From contig CP006668.1 in the NCBI GenBank assembly GCA_000471925.1, positions 2,790,001-2,854,000 on the forward strand: a DNA stretch of 64,000 nt, in the 5' to 3' direction. Position 1 is the stretch's first letter; each line of letters opens with the position of its first letter. Positions 42,810 to 54,091 of the stretch are shown piece by piece. The position numbers and the translations under genes were made by a program. This DNA is from Ralstonia pickettii DTP0602. Its GTDB lineage: Bacteria; Pseudomonadota; Gammaproteobacteria; Burkholderiales; Burkholderiaceae. A model generated the notes under the pieces. The model searched no databases, had not been told where the DNA came from, and saw only the letters and a program-made list of their open reading frames with translations.

Positions 42810-44021
42810 ATGAACGCAGTCAGTATCTTCTTCCTGCAGGCGATGCTGGTGGTCGCACTGCCCTACCTGCTGTGGCGCGGCGCCGGCCTGCAGTCGGTGT
42901 TCCCACTAGTCTGCGTGCAGGTGCTGGCCGGCATCCTGCTGGGCCCGTCGGTATTCGGGCAGCTCGCGCCGCAGGGCTGGACCGCGCTGTTCGGGCCCGA
43001 CCACCTGCCGATGCTGTCCGGGCTGCAGTGGCTGGCGGTGACGCTGTTCTGCTTCCTGACCGGCCTGCACCTGCGCGAGGACAGCGTGCCCGCGCAATGG
43101 CGCGCGACCGTGCAGATCTCGCTGGGCAGCATCGCCGTGCCGTTCGCGCTCGGCGCCGCAGCCGGGTGGTGGATGATGGGAGCCGGCTGGCCGGTGGGCG
43201 GCGAACGCACCGATCCTTACTGGTTCGCCTGCGCCATGGGCATCTGCACTGCCGTCACGGCGCTGCCGGTGCTGGGCGCGGTGCTGCGCGAGATGCGCCT
43301 GACCGGCACGCCGCTGGGCCAGCTGGCGCTGCGCTGCGCGGCGGTCAACGATGCCTGGGTGTGGCTGTTCCTGACGGTGGTGCTGCTGCAGCACGGCGGC
43401 AATGACGGCGTCGCCACCGTGACCGCCCGTGCCGGGGCCTACCTGGCATTCATGTTCCTGGCGGTGCGCCCCGCGCTGGCCTGGCTGCTGCGCCGCCGGC
43501 CGCCCGAGACCGAGCTGCTGCTGGCGCTGGCACTGTTCCTGGTGCTGGCGTCGGCATTCCTGGGCGAGCTGGCCGGGCTGCACCACGTGATGGGCGGCTT
43601 CGTGGCCGGGCTGGTGTGGCCCACGCGCGAAGCCCAGCGCGTGCGCCAGCAGCTCGAACCGGTGACGGTGGTGGTGTTGTTGCCCTTCTTCTTCCTCGCC
43701 GCCGGGCTGCGTACGGAGATCTCGCTGCACAATCCCATGGCGTTGCTGATCGCGGCGGTGTCGCTGGCCATCGCCATTGCCGGCAAGATGGCCGGCGTGG
43801 CGGTTCCTGCGCGGCGCTCGGGCATGGGCTGGTCCGATGCGCTGGCGCTGGGCGCACTGCTGCAGACCAAGGGGCTGGTCGAGGTGGTGGTGCTGACCGT
43901 GCTGCTGGACGCACGCATCATCAGCACGACGGCGTTTTCCGGTTTGCTGCTGATGGCGCTGGCCAGCACGCTGCTGGCGCGGCCGCTCACGGTTCTAGTA
44001 GCGCGGGGACGCGTGCGTTGA
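42810..44021 (+). CDS. Cation/proton antiporter, CPA2/Kef-like
   Basis: A 403-residue membrane protein with about 12 hydrophobic segments. VLAGILLGPSVFG, the LTGLHLRED segment and LHHVMGGFVAGLVW fit the Na+/H+ or K+/H+ exchanger domain of the CPA2 family. No TrkA-N nucleotide-binding tail is present, so it is not a full KefB/C. It follows the lyase by 19 bp behind AGGAGGACCGCAAT. Whether it serves the pigment pathway or only shares transcription is unclear. Confidence 0.85.
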   Translation: MNAVSIFFLQAMLVVALPYLLWRGAGLQSVFPLVCVQVLAGILLGPSVFGQLAPQGWTALFGPDHLPMLSGLQWLAVTLFCFLTGLHLREDSVPAQWRATVQISLGSIAVPFALGAAAGWWMMGAGWPVGGERTDPYWFACAMGICTAVTALPVLGAVLREMRLTGTPLGQLALRCAAVNDAWVWLFLTVVLLQHGGNDGVATVTARAGAYLAFMFLAVRPALAWLLRRRPPETELLLALALFLVLASAFLGELAGLHHVMGGFVAGLVWPTREAQRVRQQLEPVTVVVLLPFFFLAAGLRTEISLHNPMALLIAAVSLAIAIAGKMAGVAVPARRSGMGWSDALALGALLQTKGLVEVVVLTVLLDARIISTTAFSGLLLMALASTLLARPLTVLVARGRVR

Positions 44022-44174
44022 GCGCCCCAGCGCGCCTGCTCACGCCGGCGTGACCGGCAAGCGCGCGATCTCCGCCCCCAGGTAGACGACTACACCCAAC
44101 GGCCCGATCCGTCGGAGATGCTGCCGTTGCTGCAGCGGGCTGCGGCGACCGCCTGAGCGGCATGTGGGGCCGTG

Positions 44175-44395
44175 TCATGGCTGCGCGGCCCCGGCATGGC
44201 CCGCATTGGCAAGGATTTCCTCGACGAAGGCCACGAACGCGCGCGCCTTCGAGGTGGCCAACCGGCCTGACGGAAACACTGCCCACAGGTCGACCGGCGG
44301 CAGCGTCCAGTCGGTCAGCACCGCGCGCACGCGCCCGAGAACGAGCCGGCCTCGACCGCGCTGACATAGGTTTCCATCGCGGCAAGGCGGTCCAT
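44175..44395 (-). pseudogene. LysR regulator relic with large internal deletion
   Basis: Reading from ATG 44393-44395 gives MDRLAAMETYVSAVEAGSFS, a normal LysR N-terminus, which runs to a stop after six further codons. In another frame the same strand continues with VLTDWTLPPVDLWAVFPSGR and KARAFVAFVEEIL, the usual LysR C-terminus, ending at 44175. The two parts meet within about TCTCGGGCGCGTGCGCG, so the middle of the gene (roughly 200 codons by family length) is lost and the frame shifted. It cannot make a working regulator. Confidence 0.82.
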
Positions 44396-44419
44396 CGGCG
44401 AATCTCCGGGGGCCTGCGC

Positions 44420-45073
44420 TCAGTCCCGGTCCGGTGCGCCGGGCGGGAAGAACCCGCGGTACGGACGTGCGTCTTCCACTGCGCGCGCAAACGACGGCCG
44501 CGCCAGCAGCCGGCTGCGGTAGGCGCGCAAGTTGGCGCAATCCGCGGGGATCGGATGCACCCAGTCGGCATAGAACAGCGAGGGCGCCGCCGCGCAGTCG
44601 GCCAGCGTGAAGTCACTGCCAGCGGCCCATTCACGGCCGGCCAGCGTTTGTTCCAGCCATGCGTAGGCTGTCTCGAGCTGTTTGCGCGCCTCGGCCACGC
44701 CAAAGGCATCGCGATGCTCCTCAGGGCGGATGAAATCGAACACGATGCGCTGCATCGGCGTCATCACGTACTGATCGAAGAAACGGTCGAGCAGGCGGAC
44801 CTCGAGCGCCGCGTCGGCCGATTGAGGCAGCCAACGCACCGGGCCGGGGTGATGAATCTCCAGGTATTCGATGATGATGCTGGATTCGAGCACGATGCGG
44901 TCGTCATCGACCAGCACCGGCATGCGCTTGAGCGGCCACAGTTCGGCGTGCTCAACCATGTTCTGCTCATGGTCGGGCGACAGCATGCGGAACTCGAACG
45001 GGATCGCGTTCTCGTACAGCGCGATCAGGACTTTCTGGCAGTAGGAAGAGAACGGGTGGGCAAACAGTTGCAT
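44420..45073 (-). CDS. Glutathione S-transferase family protein
   Basis: A 217-residue GST: thioredoxin-like N-domain (residues 1-76) with SSYCQKVLIALYE, the cis-proline loop RMPVLVDDD and ESSIIIEYLE, then an all-helical C-domain with the FTLADCAAAP capping box. The SYCQK segment supplies a Ser/Cys active site typical of beta/theta-like bacterial GSTs. It lies 40 bp downstream of the prolyl aminopeptidase gene, on the same strand. Physiological substrate unknown. Confidence 0.9.
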   Translation of the reverse strand: MQLFAHPFSSYCQKVLIALYENAIPFEFRMLSPDHEQNMVEHAELWPLKRMPVLVDDDRIVLESSIIIEYLEIHHPGPVRWLPQSADAALEVRLLDRFFDQYVMTPMQRIVFDFIRPEEHRDAFGVAEARKQLETAYAWLEQTLAGREWAAGSDFTLADCAAAPSLFYADWVHPIPADCANLRAYRSRLLARPSFARAVEDARPYRGFFPPGAPDRD

Positions 45074-45113
45074 GCGTTGTCTCCTGGTTTTGTGGTTGTA
45101 CGCGGCCAGTCGG

Positions 45114-46139
<1,026 letters not shown>

Positions 46140-46700
46140 TCAGACGCGCTCCAGGACGCGATGAGGAGGCGGCGGCAGCCTGACGGCGATCACATCGCCA
46201 GCACGCACCACGCCACCCGCGATGACAATGCCCATGACGCCGGCCTTGCGAATCAGTGTGCCGTCGTCAGCCCGCCCTAGTACCTGTGCGAGCAAACCCG
46301 GCTGGAAGGCTTCGATCTGTGCGCAGGGATTGCGCAGGCCGGTCAGTTCGATGATGGCGCTTGCGCCCAGCTTTAGCTGCGTGCCAACTGGCAGCGCGTG
46401 CAGGTCGATGCCTTGCGTGGTGATGTTCTCGCCGAGATCGGCAGGCCCGACATCGAAGCCGGCACGTGCCAGTTCGGCGTGAAGCTCGGTGCCGATCAGG
46501 TGGACTTGGCGCAGGTTGGGCTGGGTCGGGTCGACGTGTACACGCGAGCGGTGCTTGACGGTCTGGCCGGCGTGGGCGTCGCCTTCTACGCCGAGGCCCG
46601 GCAGCAGCTGGATTTCGTCGCGCAGTTGCTTGGCGAAGTCATGCGTCGCGGAGCTGGCGACGGCGAGGATGGTGGCAGGGATGGTTAGACCGGGCGACAT
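46140..46700 (-). CDS. MOSC domain protein
   Basis: A 186-residue MOSC (molybdenum cofactor sulfurase C-terminal) protein, YiiM-like. GVEGDAHAG near the N-terminus, LGENITTQGIDLHALPVG and the cysteine in LRNPCAQIEAF are the hallmark sites; the cysteine is thought to carry sulfur or bind Moco in YiiM/mARC-like proteins. Stands between argG and pip on the same strand but separated from argG by a terminator. Confidence 0.9.
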   Translation of the reverse strand: MSPGLTIPATILAVASSATHDFAKQLRDEIQLLPGLGVEGDAHAGQTVKHRSRVHVDPTQPNLRQVHLIGTELHAELARAGFDVGPADLGENITTQGIDLHALPVGTQLKLGASAIIELTGLRNPCAQIEAFQPGLLAQVLGRADDGTLIRKAGVMGIVIAGGVVRAGDVIAVRLPPPPHRVLERV

Positions 46701-46787
46701 GAATACAAGCCTTGCTCAGTGTTCCGTAACTCTACACAGCAACAAGCGAGGCCGTCCATCCACAGTCCGGGGCACAGAGCAGACTGC

Positions 46788-46815
46788 AAAAAAACCGGCA
46801 CCCAAAGGTGCCGGT
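46788..46815 (-). terminator. Intrinsic terminator of argG
   Basis: On the minus strand ACCGGCACC-tttg-GGTGCCGGT (46815 to 46794) forms a perfect 9-bp stem with a 4-nt loop, followed by a run of seven T (46794-46788). It lies 38 bp after the argG stop, a textbook rho-independent terminator. Confidence 0.93.
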
Positions 46816-46852
46816 CCTCTTACTGCCAGCGTTGCGCCATTCAGCGCCCCGC

Positions 46853-48480
<1,628 letters not shown>

Positions 48481-49650
48481 ATGCTGCATCGCGCCCTGGC
48501 AGGGGTCCGTGTCCTGGACCTGTCGCGCATCCTGGCCGGTCCCTGGTGTACCCAGAACCTGGCCGACCTGGGCGCCGAGGTGACCAAGGTCGAGCACCCG
48601 CAGCGGGGCGACGATACCCGTGGCTGGGGTCCGCCCTACCTGGAGTCGCCCGGCACCGAGGACGATGCCCGCCTGTCCGGCTACTTCATCTGCTGCAACC
48701 GCGGCAAGCGCTCCGTCGCGATCGACTACGGCACGCCCGAGGGTGCGGCGCAGGTACGCGAGCTGGCGCGCGAGGCCGACGTGCTGGTTGAGAACTACAA
48801 GGTCGGCACGCTGCGCCGCTACGGGCTGGACTACGACACGCTCAAGGCGATCAATCCGCGCCTGGTCTATCTGTCGATCACCGGCTTCGGCCAGAGCGGG
48901 CCGATGGCGGACAAGCCTGGCTATGACTACGTGTTCCAGGGCATGGGCGGGTTGATGAGCTATACCGGCCAGCCCGACGGCACGCCTGGCGCCGGGCCGC
49001 TGCGCACCGGCGTGGCGGTGGTGGACCTGAGCACCGGCATGTATGCGACCTCGGCCGTACTGGCCGCGCTGTACCAGCGGCAGGCGACCGGCATGGGCAC
49101 GCACCTCGATATCGCGCTGCTCGATGTGGCGGTGGCGATGAACGCCAACCAGGCCGCCAACTATCTGGTATCCGGCCAGAACCCGCAGCGCAGCGGCAAC
49201 GCCCATCCCAACTGCGCACCTTATGAAGTGTTCCGCTGCGCAGACGGCCACCTGATCCTGGCGATCGGCAATGACGGCCAGTTCGCGCGCTTCTGCACGG
49301 TGGCTGGCCTGGCTGAACTGGCGCAGGACCCGCGCTATGCCACCAACTCTGCGCGCATCGAACACCTGCCGGCGCTGCGCGCGCTGCTGACCGAGGTCTT
49401 CGCCACGCGCACCCGTGCCGCATGGACCGAGGCCTTCGATGCCAACGGCGTGCCCTGGGGGCCGATCCACACCATGGATGAGGTCTTCGCCCATCCGCAG
49501 GTGCAGCACCGCGGCCTGATGCAGGTGGCCGAGCACCCCGTAATGGGACGCGTGCCGATGGTGCGCAACCCGATGCTGGCGGGGCACGACGGCCCGCTGC
49601 CACCGCTGCCACCGCCGCCGCTGCTCGGCGAGCACAGTCCGGCGAGCTGA
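48481..49650 (+). CDS. CaiB/BaiF family III CoA-transferase
   Basis: A 389-residue CoA-transferase. LAGVRVLDLSRILAGPWCTQ, ADVLVENYKVGTLRRYGL and PGYDYVFQGMGGLMSYTG are family signatures, and the D in GVAVVDLSTGMYA is the expected catalytic aspartate. ATG 48481 follows GCGGAGTCATC. It heads an operon with a Bug receptor and an enoyl-CoA hydratase, so it probably activates the imported acid. It is not a close copy of the CoA-transferase at 1887. Confidence 0.92.
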   Translation: MLHRALAGVRVLDLSRILAGPWCTQNLADLGAEVTKVEHPQRGDDTRGWGPPYLESPGTEDDARLSGYFICCNRGKRSVAIDYGTPEGAAQVRELAREADVLVENYKVGTLRRYGLDYDTLKAINPRLVYLSITGFGQSGPMADKPGYDYVFQGMGGLMSYTGQPDGTPGAGPLRTGVAVVDLSTGMYATSAVLAALYQRQATGMGTHLDIALLDVAVAMNANQAANYLVSGQNPQRSGNAHPNCAPYEVFRCADGHLILAIGNDGQFARFCTVAGLAELAQDPRYATNSARIEHLPALRALLTEVFATRTRAAWTEAFDANGVPWGPIHTMDEVFAHPQVQHRGLMQVAEHPVMGRVPMVRNPMLAGHDGPLPPLPPPPLLGEHSPAS

Positions 49651-49691
49651 CCAACACCACAAGACCGATAACCCTGACACGGAGACACCTG

Positions 49692-50651
49692 ATGAAGCCA
49701 ACCCTGATCGCCATTGCCCTGCTCGGCATAGCGGGTACCGCGCATGCCGCCTACCCCGACCGGCCGATCAAGCTGATCGTTCCCTACGCCGCCGGCGGCA
49801 CGACCGACATCATCGCGCGCATCGTCGGCACGCACCTGGGTCCGATGCTCGGGCAGCCGGTGGTGGTGGAGAACCGCCCCGGCGCCGGCGGCGCGGTTGG
49901 CAGCGCCTATGCGTCCAAGCAACCGGCCGACGGCTACACGCTGGTGATGGAGGTGGAGAGCTCGCACGCGGTCAATCCCAACGTCTACCTGAAGACCGCT
50001 TACGACCCGGTCAAAGACTTCGCGCCGATCAGCAACCTGGCCGACGTGCCCAACGTGCTGGTGGTCAACCCGTCGTTCCCGGCCACGGACCTGCAGGCGT
50101 TCATCAAGCTGCTGAAGGCAAACCCGGGCAAGTACTCGTTCGGCTCGTCCGGCAACGGTGGGCTGAGCCATATGAACGGCGAACTGTTCATGAACGGCAC
50201 CGGCACGCGCATGCTGCACGTGCCGTACAAGGGCCTGGGCCCGGCGCTCAACGATGCGGTGGCGGGTCAGATCCAGGTGGTGTTCGACAATATCCCCTCG
50301 TCATCCGCCCTGATCCAGGGTGGGCGCTTGAAGCCGCTGGCGGTTGCCGCGAAGCAGCGCCTGAAGGTGCTGCCCAATGTGCCGACCTATGCCGAAGCCG
50401 GGTTGCCGGCGATGAACAACCCCTCATGGTTCGGCCTTGGCGCCCCGGCGGGCACGCCCGCACCGGTCCTCGACAAGCTCAACGAAGCCGTGCGCAAGGT
50501 GCTGGCCGAGCCGGAGGTGATCGCCGCCATCGAGAAGCAGGGCGCAATCCCGGCGCCAACCTCGCGCCAGGCCTTCTCGGACCTGGTGCGGGGCCAGAAC
50601 GCGCACTGGAAGAAGGTGGTCGAGGACATCCATTTCACCAAGCTCCAGTAA
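49692..50651 (+). CDS. Bug family tripartite tricarboxylate transporter substrate-binding protein
   Basis: A 319-residue periplasmic receptor with signal peptide 1-19 (IALLGIAGTAHAA) and the Bug landmarks YPDRPIKLIVPYAAGG, VVVENRPGAGGAVG, SFGSSGNGGLSHM and HVPYKGLGP. No membrane partners (TctAB) are encoded nearby. It follows the CoA-transferase gene by 41 bp and precedes the hydratase by 12 bp, so its ligand is likely the acid that the CoA-transferase activates. Confidence 0.94.
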   Translation: MKPTLIAIALLGIAGTAHAAYPDRPIKLIVPYAAGGTTDIIARIVGTHLGPMLGQPVVVENRPGAGGAVGSAYASKQPADGYTLVMEVESSHAVNPNVYLKTAYDPVKDFAPISNLADVPNVLVVNPSFPATDLQAFIKLLKANPGKYSFGSSGNGGLSHMNGELFMNGTGTRMLHVPYKGLGPALNDAVAGQIQVVFDNIPSSSALIQGGRLKPLAVAAKQRLKVLPNVPTYAEAGLPAMNNPSWFGLGAPAGTPAPVLDKLNEAVRKVLAEPEVIAAIEKQGAIPAPTSRQAFSDLVRGQNAHWKKVVEDIHFTKLQ

Positions 50652-50663
50652 GCAAGGACCAAT

Positions 50664-51440
50664 ATGAGCGAACAGCAAAACGAAGCGCACGCCGGCGTCG
50701 AGATCGACGCGCGCGGCGTTGCCACCGTCACCATCCGCGAGGCGGGTTCCCTGAACATCCTGAGCACGCCGGTGATCGCCTCGCTGACGCGCGCCATCGA
50801 AACACTGGCCGCCAATGACGCCGTGCGCGTGCTGGTGCTGCGCGGCGCGGGCGAGAAGGGCTTTGTCGGCGGCGCCGATATCAAGGAGATGGCGGCGCTG
50901 GACCGCGAGAGCGCGGAAGCCTTTATCAGCGGCCTGCGCCGCTTGTGCGACGCGGTGCGCCACTTGCCGGTGCCGGTGATCGCGCGCATGCCGGGCTGGT
51001 GCCTAGGCGGCGGGCTGGAGCTGGCGCTGGCGTGCGATATCCGCATCGCCGCCGACAACGCGCAGCTTGGCATGCCGGAAGTGAAGGTCGGCATCCCCTC
51101 GGTGATCCACGCCGCGCTGATGCCGCGCCTGATCGGCAATGCGCGCACGGCGTGGATGCTGCTGACCGGCGAGATTGCCGACGCCGCCGAAGCGTTGCAG
51201 TGGGGCCTGGTCAGCCGGGTGGTGCCGCTGGCAGAGCTGGACCTGGAAGTCGAGCGCGTGTCCGCGCTGCTGGCTGGCTTCGGCCCCGTCGCATTGCGCC
51301 AGCACAAGCGCCTGCTGCGCGAGTGGGAAGATGCACCGCTGGATGTGTCGATCAACAACAGCGTGGCCGAGTTCGGCAGCGCCTTCGACACCGGCGAGCC
51401 GCAGCAGCACATGGCGACCTTCCTGAATCGCAAGCGCTGA
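50664..51440 (+). CDS. Enoyl-CoA hydratase/isomerase family protein
   Basis: A 258-residue crotonase-fold enzyme. The oxyanion hole residues are in VGGADIKEM and GWCLGGGLELALACDIR; both catalytic glutamates of the hydratase type are kept (E in GGGLE and in LGMPEVKVGIPS). It would hydrate an enoyl-CoA made from the imported acid. It ends 7 bp before the convergent LysR gene. Confidence 0.92.
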   Translation: MSEQQNEAHAGVEIDARGVATVTIREAGSLNILSTPVIASLTRAIETLAANDAVRVLVLRGAGEKGFVGGADIKEMAALDRESAEAFISGLRRLCDAVRHLPVPVIARMPGWCLGGGLELALACDIRIAADNAQLGMPEVKVGIPSVIHAALMPRLIGNARTAWMLLTGEIADAAEALQWGLVSRVVPLAELDLEVERVSALLAGFGPVALRQHKRLLREWEDAPLDVSINNSVAEFGSAFDTGEPQQHMATFLNRKR

Positions 51441-51447
51441 TGCGTTG

Positions 51448-52395
51448 TTACGGCGCCGTGCTGGCTACGGCGCCGCCTTCGCGCGTGGCGACCACACGCG
51501 GATCGTTCAGCAGGAACTGCGCGAACGCCTCGGCAAACGCCGGCAGCTTGCCATCGGCGCGCACGATCAGGTTCAGTTCGCGCAACGCCCAAGGCTCGGC
51601 CAGCCGCACGCCGACCACGCGCGCCTCGCGCAGCGCCTGGGCCGCCACGCTGCGCGGCACCAGCGCCACCCCGACCCCGGCTTCCGCCAGCGACAGCACC
51701 GCATCGAAGCTGTGCGCGTGCAACCGCACGTTGGGACTTTTGCCCGCGCGCTGCGCCATGTCGCGCAGGAACAGGAAGTTGCTGCTGGTGCGGCTCATGC
51801 ATACGAAATCAAACGCCAGCGCCGCGCCGAAGCGCACCTCCGGCTCGCGCGCGAGCGGGTGGTCGGCGGCCACCGCCAGGATCAGCTCGTCGCGCGCATA
51901 GCGCACCGAGCGCACGTTGGCGGTGTCGCCAGTGCTCTGGTAATCGCCGGCCAGGATGCCGACGTCGGCCTCGTGCGCCGCCACCGCCGTCAGGATCGAC
52001 TGGCTGGCGCGTTCCTCCAGGTCGATGTTCACATCCGGGTTGGCCAGCAGGAAGCGGCTCACGCTCGGAATGATGAAGCCGTTGAGCGAGCTGCTGTTGG
52101 CCAGCAGCCGGATATTGCCCTTCAGCCCCGCCGAGAAGCGTCCGACTTCGCCATGCATGCGCTCGACGCCAAGCAGCAGTTCGCGCACGTGGACCAGCAG
52201 CGTCTCGCCGGCCGGCGTCATCTCCATGCCGCGCGCACTGCGCACGAACAGTGGCGTGCCCATCGCATGCTCGAGGTTCTTCAGCCGGTAGCTGGCGGCT
52301 GACGCGGTGATATGCGTGGCCAATGCGCCGCCGGAGAGACTTTGTGCGTCGGCAATCGCCTGGAACAGGCGCAGGTCGGTCAGTTCGTAACGCAA
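51448..52395 (-). CDS. LysR-type transcriptional regulator
   Basis: A 315-residue LysR protein: wHTH at 1-62 (MRYELTDLRLFQAIADAQSL, then SAASYRLKNLEHAMGTPLF), co-inducer domain after about 90. It converges on the CoA-transferase/Bug/hydratase operon from downstream, so it is the likely regulator though not divergent. The FSAGLKGNIRLLANSSSLN segment is typical for regulators of Bug-linked operons. Confidence 0.92.
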   Translation of the reverse strand: MRYELTDLRLFQAIADAQSLSGGALATHITASAASYRLKNLEHAMGTPLFVRSARGMEMTPAGETLLVHVRELLLGVERMHGEVGRFSAGLKGNIRLLANSSSLNGFIIPSVSRFLLANPDVNIDLEERASQSILTAVAAHEADVGILAGDYQSTGDTANVRSVRYARDELILAVAADHPLAREPEVRFGAALAFDFVCMSRTSSNFLFLRDMAQRAGKSPNVRLHAHSFDAVLSLAEAGVGVALVPRSVAAQALREARVVGVRLAEPWALRELNLIVRADGKLPAFAEAFAQFLLNDPRVVATREGGAVASTAP

Positions 52396-52652
52396 GGCGG
52401 TCCCGGATGTCTAAAGGGGTCAGGCGGAAGCAGGTTCGCGGCCATTCTAGTGCAGCGCGCCGCGCACGGGCGCAGCAAAACCAGGCTTTCGGTTGATGTG
52501 GACACCGCCCACTTTCTTTGCTAAGGTATTGTGGACGGCGTACACAAAAGCGTGCGCCAGTCGCCGTCGCCTGGCGGCGCACGCGCCTTGCCGATATCCA
52601 CGCTGCCTTCTTCATGGCTGTCTTCCGGGGCGGCCCACTTACAGGAGTTGTC

Positions 52653-53078
52653 ATGCAAGTCCAGCCCTATCTCTTCTTCGAAGGTCGTTGCGACGAAGCT
52701 GTCGAGTTCTACAAGAAGACCCTTGGCGCCAAGGTCAACATGCGTATGTCGTTCAAGGAGAACCCCGAGCCCCAAAAGGCCGACCCCGGCTGCCAGCCTC
52801 CGCCGGGAACGGAAGACAAGGTCATGCACATGGAGTTCCAGGTCGGCGACAGCGTGATCATGGCCTCCGACGGCCGCTGCTCGAACCAGCCGAACTTCCA
52901 GGGCTTCGGCCTGGCGATCAACTACCCTGACAAGGCCGCGGTCGAGAAGGCCTTCAACGGCCTGAAGGAAGGCGGCCAGGTGGTGATGCCGCTGGACAAG
53001 ACCTTCTTTGCCGAGCAGTTCGGCATGGTCACAGACCGTTTCGGCATCATGTGGATGCTGCTGACCGCGCCAAAGTAA
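52653..53078 (+). CDS. VOC superfamily protein, PhnB-like
   Basis: A 141-residue glyoxalase/bleomycin-resistance-fold protein. It starts MQVQPYLFFEGRCDEAVEFY, the standard PhnB/YjdN opening, and ends TDRFGIMWMLLTAPK. These proteins form dimers with a metal site and are of uncertain role. ATG 52653 follows ACAGGAGTTGTC; longer upstream frames lack this. Monocistronic. Confidence 0.92.
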   Translation: MQVQPYLFFEGRCDEAVEFYKKTLGAKVNMRMSFKENPEPQKADPGCQPPPGTEDKVMHMEFQVGDSVIMASDGRCSNQPNFQGFGLAINYPDKAAVEKAFNGLKEGGQVVMPLDKTFFAEQFGMVTDRFGIMWMLLTAPK

Positions 53079-53162
53079 GCGGGATTTACGTGGGTTTCCC
53101 GGTGGGGACGCGCCCCGGGCTTACAATGCGCCGCCTGCCGGAGAAACCCAAGAGACCACGCC

Positions 53163-53366
53163 ATGGACGACCGCATCACCGAACTCGAAATCAAGCTCGC
53201 CTTCCAGGAAGACCTGCTTGAAACCTTGAACGCCACCGTGGCCCGCCAGCAGCAGCAGATGGACCTGCTGCAGGAGCAGTTTCGCGCGCTGTACCAGCAG
53301 GTGCGCAGCGCCGCCACCACGGCCGCCGAGGCCGATCCCCAGCAGGAAATCCCGCCGCACTACTGA
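53163..53366 (+). CDS. slyX: SlyX family coiled-coil protein
   Basis: A 67-residue protein MDDRITELEIKLAFQEDLLE with heptad-patterned helix through about residue 50 and the C-terminal IPPHY ending that is diagnostic for SlyX. Function is unknown. It is followed by a 121-bp spacer before the DUF1439 gene. Confidence 0.95.
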   Translation: MDDRITELEIKLAFQEDLLETLNATVARQQQQMDLLQEQFRALYQQVRSAATTAAEADPQQEIPPHY

Positions 53367-53487
53367 TCGCCGCGGCCCGCTCCGGCACGGGCCCATTGGC
53401 CATGTGACGGAACGCCATCCTATGCGCGCGGTCTGACTGGCTGACTCCATCCCTTGACGCGCCTGCCAGGCGCGCACCATCCGCCAC

Positions 53488-54042
53488 ATGCGCCTGCACC
53501 CTCCCCTGTTCCTCGCCGCGGCCGCCATCGCCACCGCCACCTCCGCACTGGCCGGCTATAACGTCTGGACCGGCGAATACACGCTGAGCCGCCTGGAACT
53601 GCAGACCGCCATCGAGCAGCGCTTCCCGGCCACGCTGCGTTATGCCGAAGTGGTCAGCGTGCAGCTGAGCCATCCGCGCCTGGTGCTCGATGAGGCCAAC
53701 AACCGCGTGACCACCCAGCTCGACGCGCGCCTGACCAACGCCTTGCTGCCTTCGCCGCCGGTGAACGGCAAGCTCTCGCTGAACAGCGGCGTGCGCTATG
53801 ACGCGGCCAAACGCGCGGTGCTGCTCGACAACCCGACCGTGCAGCAGGTGGAAGTGGCCGGCATGGCCCAGTATCGCGAGCAGCTCAATGCGATCGGTGC
53901 GGTGGTTGCGCAGCAGTTGCTGAAGGACTATCCGGTGTACACCTTCAAGCCCGAGGAATTGCGCTTCGGCGGCCAGGAGGTGGAGCCGGGCGCGATCACG
54001 GTGGGCAAGGACGAGGTGCGGGTGGAGGTGAAGCATCGGTAG
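53488..54042 (+). CDS. DUF1439 (YceB-like) envelope protein
   Basis: A 184-residue protein with an N-terminal signal/anchor (residues 1-22, LAAAAIATATSALAG; no lipobox cysteine) and the DUF1439 body: YTLSRLELQTAIEQRFP, LSHPRLVLDEANNRV and the C-terminal YTFKPEELRFGGQEVEPG. E. coli YceB is a lipoprotein of unknown role; this one seems secreted or membrane-anchored instead. Confidence 0.87.
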   Translation: MRLHPPLFLAAAAIATATSALAGYNVWTGEYTLSRLELQTAIEQRFPATLRYAEVVSVQLSHPRLVLDEANNRVTTQLDARLTNALLPSPPVNGKLSLNSGVRYDAAKRAVLLDNPTVQQVEVAGMAQYREQLNAIGAVVAQQLLKDYPVYTFKPEELRFGGQEVEPGAITVGKDEVRVEVKHR

Positions 54043-54091
54043 GCTACACCGGCGTGCGGCCAGCGTCCGTCCTCGCATGCTCACCCCGGCC

